Source: an uncultured Aliiroseovarius sp. (GTDB lineage: Bacteria > Pseudomonadota > Alphaproteobacteria > Rhodobacterales > Rhodobacteraceae). Taken from it: 64,000 nucleotides of DNA. How positions within the stretch are numbered: position 1 is the stretch's first letter; each line of letters opens with the position of its first letter. Location: contig NZ_CANMFT010000002.1 of NCBI RefSeq assembly GCF_947497285.1, forward strand, positions 310,001 through 374,000. The letters run 5' to 3'. Below are positions 62,820 through 64,000 of this stretch, piece after piece. The notes under the pieces are model-generated. The model was given only the letters and a program-made list of their open reading frames with translations. It was not told where the DNA came from and made no database searches. The translations under genes were made by a program, and so were the position numbers.

Positions 62820-64000
62820 GCGATATTCTGATTGTCGATGATGAAAGGGACATCCGCGAACTGATCTCGGATATCTTGGAAGATGAAGGGTTCACCACTC
62901 GATTGGCGGGCACGTCGGACGAGGCGGTGGCGCAGGTCAAGGCAGAGCTTCCTGCACTGATGATCCTGGACATCTGGTTGAAAGACAGCGCCATGGACGG
63001 GATCGACATCCTGAAGATGGTAAAACGCGAACACCCGGAAGTTCCGGTTGTGATCATCTCGGGGCATGGCAATATTGAAATCGCCGTCGCGGCGATCAAG
63101 CAGGGCGCATATGACTTCATTGAAAAGCCCTTCAACATAGACCAGTTGATGGTGGTGATCGGTCGGGCGATGGAAACAAGTCGGCTGCGGCGCGAAAACA
63201 CTGAACTCAGACGCCGTGACACCCATCCAACCGAGATGATCGGCACCAGTGCTGCGTTCAAGTCGTTGAAAAGCCAGTTGGATAAGGTGACGAAGTCGAA
63301 CGGGCGGGTGTTGCTGACGGGGCCGGCGGGCTCGGGCAAGGAAATGGCGGCGCGCTATGTGCACGCCAATTCCGATCGCGCATCGTCGCCGTTTGTCGTG
63401 GTGAACTCTGCCTCGATCGATGCGGAGCGGATGGAGGAGGTTCTGTTCGGCCGTGAAAGCGCGGATCGGGGCATCGAACCGGGACTGCTGGAAGAGGCGA
63501 ACGGCGGTGTGCTCTACTTTGATGAAGTGGCCGACATGCCGTCTGGAACGCAATCCAAGATCCTGCGTGTTCTGGTTGATCAGAGGTTCCAGCGGGTGGG
63601 CGGTGCCGACAAGGTGTCGGTTGACCTGCGGGTCATCACCTCGACCAATCGCGATCTGCAAGCCGAGATTGAGGCTGGAAACTTCCGCGAGGAGTTATAT
63701 CACCGGCTGAATGTCGTGCCGATCTCGGTGCCGCCATTGGGCGAGCGCCGCGAAGACATCCCCGAACTTGCGCGCTATTTCCTGGAGGTTTTCAACCGCG
63801 ATCAGGGCTTGCCTTTGCGCAATATGGCGCAGGACGCCGAGGCGATGCTGCAAACCATGCAGTGGCCGGGCAATGTGCGGCAGTTGAAGAACGTGATTGA
63901 ACGGGTTCTGATCCTTGGGGAAGGGACGGGCGACATTCTGGCGACCGAGCTTCCGGGGAACGATCACGGGGGCGAAGACAGCCACGATCAAGGTATTGTC
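62816..64000 (+). CDS. ntrX: Response regulator NtrX, 3' truncated by window edge, without GAFTGA
   Basis: The frame opens at ATG 62816 overlapping the ntrY stop and is open for 395 codons to the right edge. The receiver has Asp52 (MILDIWLKDSAMDG). The AAA+ domain has a Walker A-like GPAGSGKE and Walker B GVLYFDEVADMP. Where sigma-54 activators have GAFTGA this protein reads LFGRESADRGIEPGLLEEA, so the loop is missing, as reported for NtrX of Brucella. The WPGNVRQLKNVIER end of the AAA+ part is present; the DNA-binding HTH lies outside the window. Partner kinase: NtrY. Confidence 0.94.
   Translation, partial: MSDILIVDDERDIRELISDILEDEGFTTRLAGTSDEAVAQVKAELPALMILDIWLKDSAMDGIDILKMVKREHPEVPVVIISGHGNIEIAVAAIKQGAYDFIEKPFNIDQLMVVIGRAMETSRLRRENTELRRRDTHPTEMIGTSAAFKSLKSQLDKVTKSNGRVLLTGPAGSGKEMAARYVHANSDRASSPFVVVNSASIDAERMEEVLFGRESADRGIEPGLLEEANGGVLYFDEVADMPSGTQSKILRVLVDQRFQRVGGADKVSVDLRVITSTNRDLQAEIEAGNFREELYHRLNVVPISVPPLGERREDIPELARYFLEVFNRDQGLPLRNMAQDAEAMLQTMQWPGNVRQLKNVIERVLILGEGTGDILATELPGNDHGGEDSHDQGIV

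Overview
The window is chromosomal DNA from an alphaproteobacterium of the Rhodobacteraceae (Roseobacter/Rhodobacter group). The evidence is the mix of genes: the dusB-ntrB-ntrC-ntrY-ntrX cluster with an NtrC lacking the sigma-54 loop, a fused ispDF, a CckA-type hybrid kinase, a DksA with one zinc-finger cysteine, a recA preceded by a GAAC-N7-GAAC SOS box, and several small families typical of the group (DUF2927, RSP_2648-type PIN, IalB). Base composition is GC-rich almost throughout, with a clear local drop in the 3' third of cysS. No IS element, prophage, CRISPR array or rRNA operon was seen. The window is mostly core genome with a few accessory pieces.

Layout. 1-5.8 kb: the tail of an HpcH/HpaI aldolase, a TehA/SLAC1-type channel, an MmcQ/YjbR protein, then cysS-cimA-squalene/phytoene synthase-like gene, coupled by stop/start overlaps. 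5.8-9.2 kb: a LysE-type exporter and the Entner-Doudoroff pair edd-eda (minus strand) behind a promoter overlapped by a LacI-type operator. 9.2-11 kb: an RlmI-like methyltransferase and a PIN protein. 11-18.3 kb: a minus-strand block reading moxR, an Xre/RES toxin-antitoxin pair, a GNAT protein, a DUF2927 lipoprotein, a 52-residue membrane protein, a VWA protein, a small membrane protein, dedA and an M48 protease. 18.6-25.3 kb: dksA, an FAD monooxygenase, a PEP-mutase-family enzyme coupled to an aminotransferase, guaB and an RsmB-like methyltransferase. 25.4-32.5 kb: cckA (with a CtrA box), recA (with an SOS operator), alaS and a DUF1330 gene. 32.5-38.5 kb: typA, an SMR exporter, an enoyl-CoA hydratase homologue, a thioesterase, a second TehA/SLAC1 protein, rplM-rpsI and tRNA-Arg(CCG).

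38.5-48.5 kb: a glutamine amidotransferase; an octaheme tetrathionate-reductase-type cytochrome c with its own cytochrome b; two cell-wall enzymes (DUF882/YcbK and an L,D-transpeptidase); lpxD followed by a private acyl carrier protein and ketoacyl-ACP synthase; and an IalB-type periplasmic protein. The 548-base gap after ialB carries two strong minus-strand terminators and promoter-like sequences with no ORF, best read as two tandem small RNA genes. 48.5-64 kb: a HerA-like ATPase, a small secreted protein, a CorC/HlyC-type CBS protein, an MmgE/PrpD protein, an ammonium channel, ispDF-pgpA-pncC, and the nitrogen-regulation operon dusB-ntrBC-ntrYX, which runs off the right edge inside ntrX.

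The most notable observations are the tandem small RNA candidates, the mosaic cysS, the CtrA box in front of cckA, the Otr-cytochrome b respiratory module, the lpxD-linked ACP/KAS pair, and the NtrC and NtrX proteins without a GAFTGA loop.
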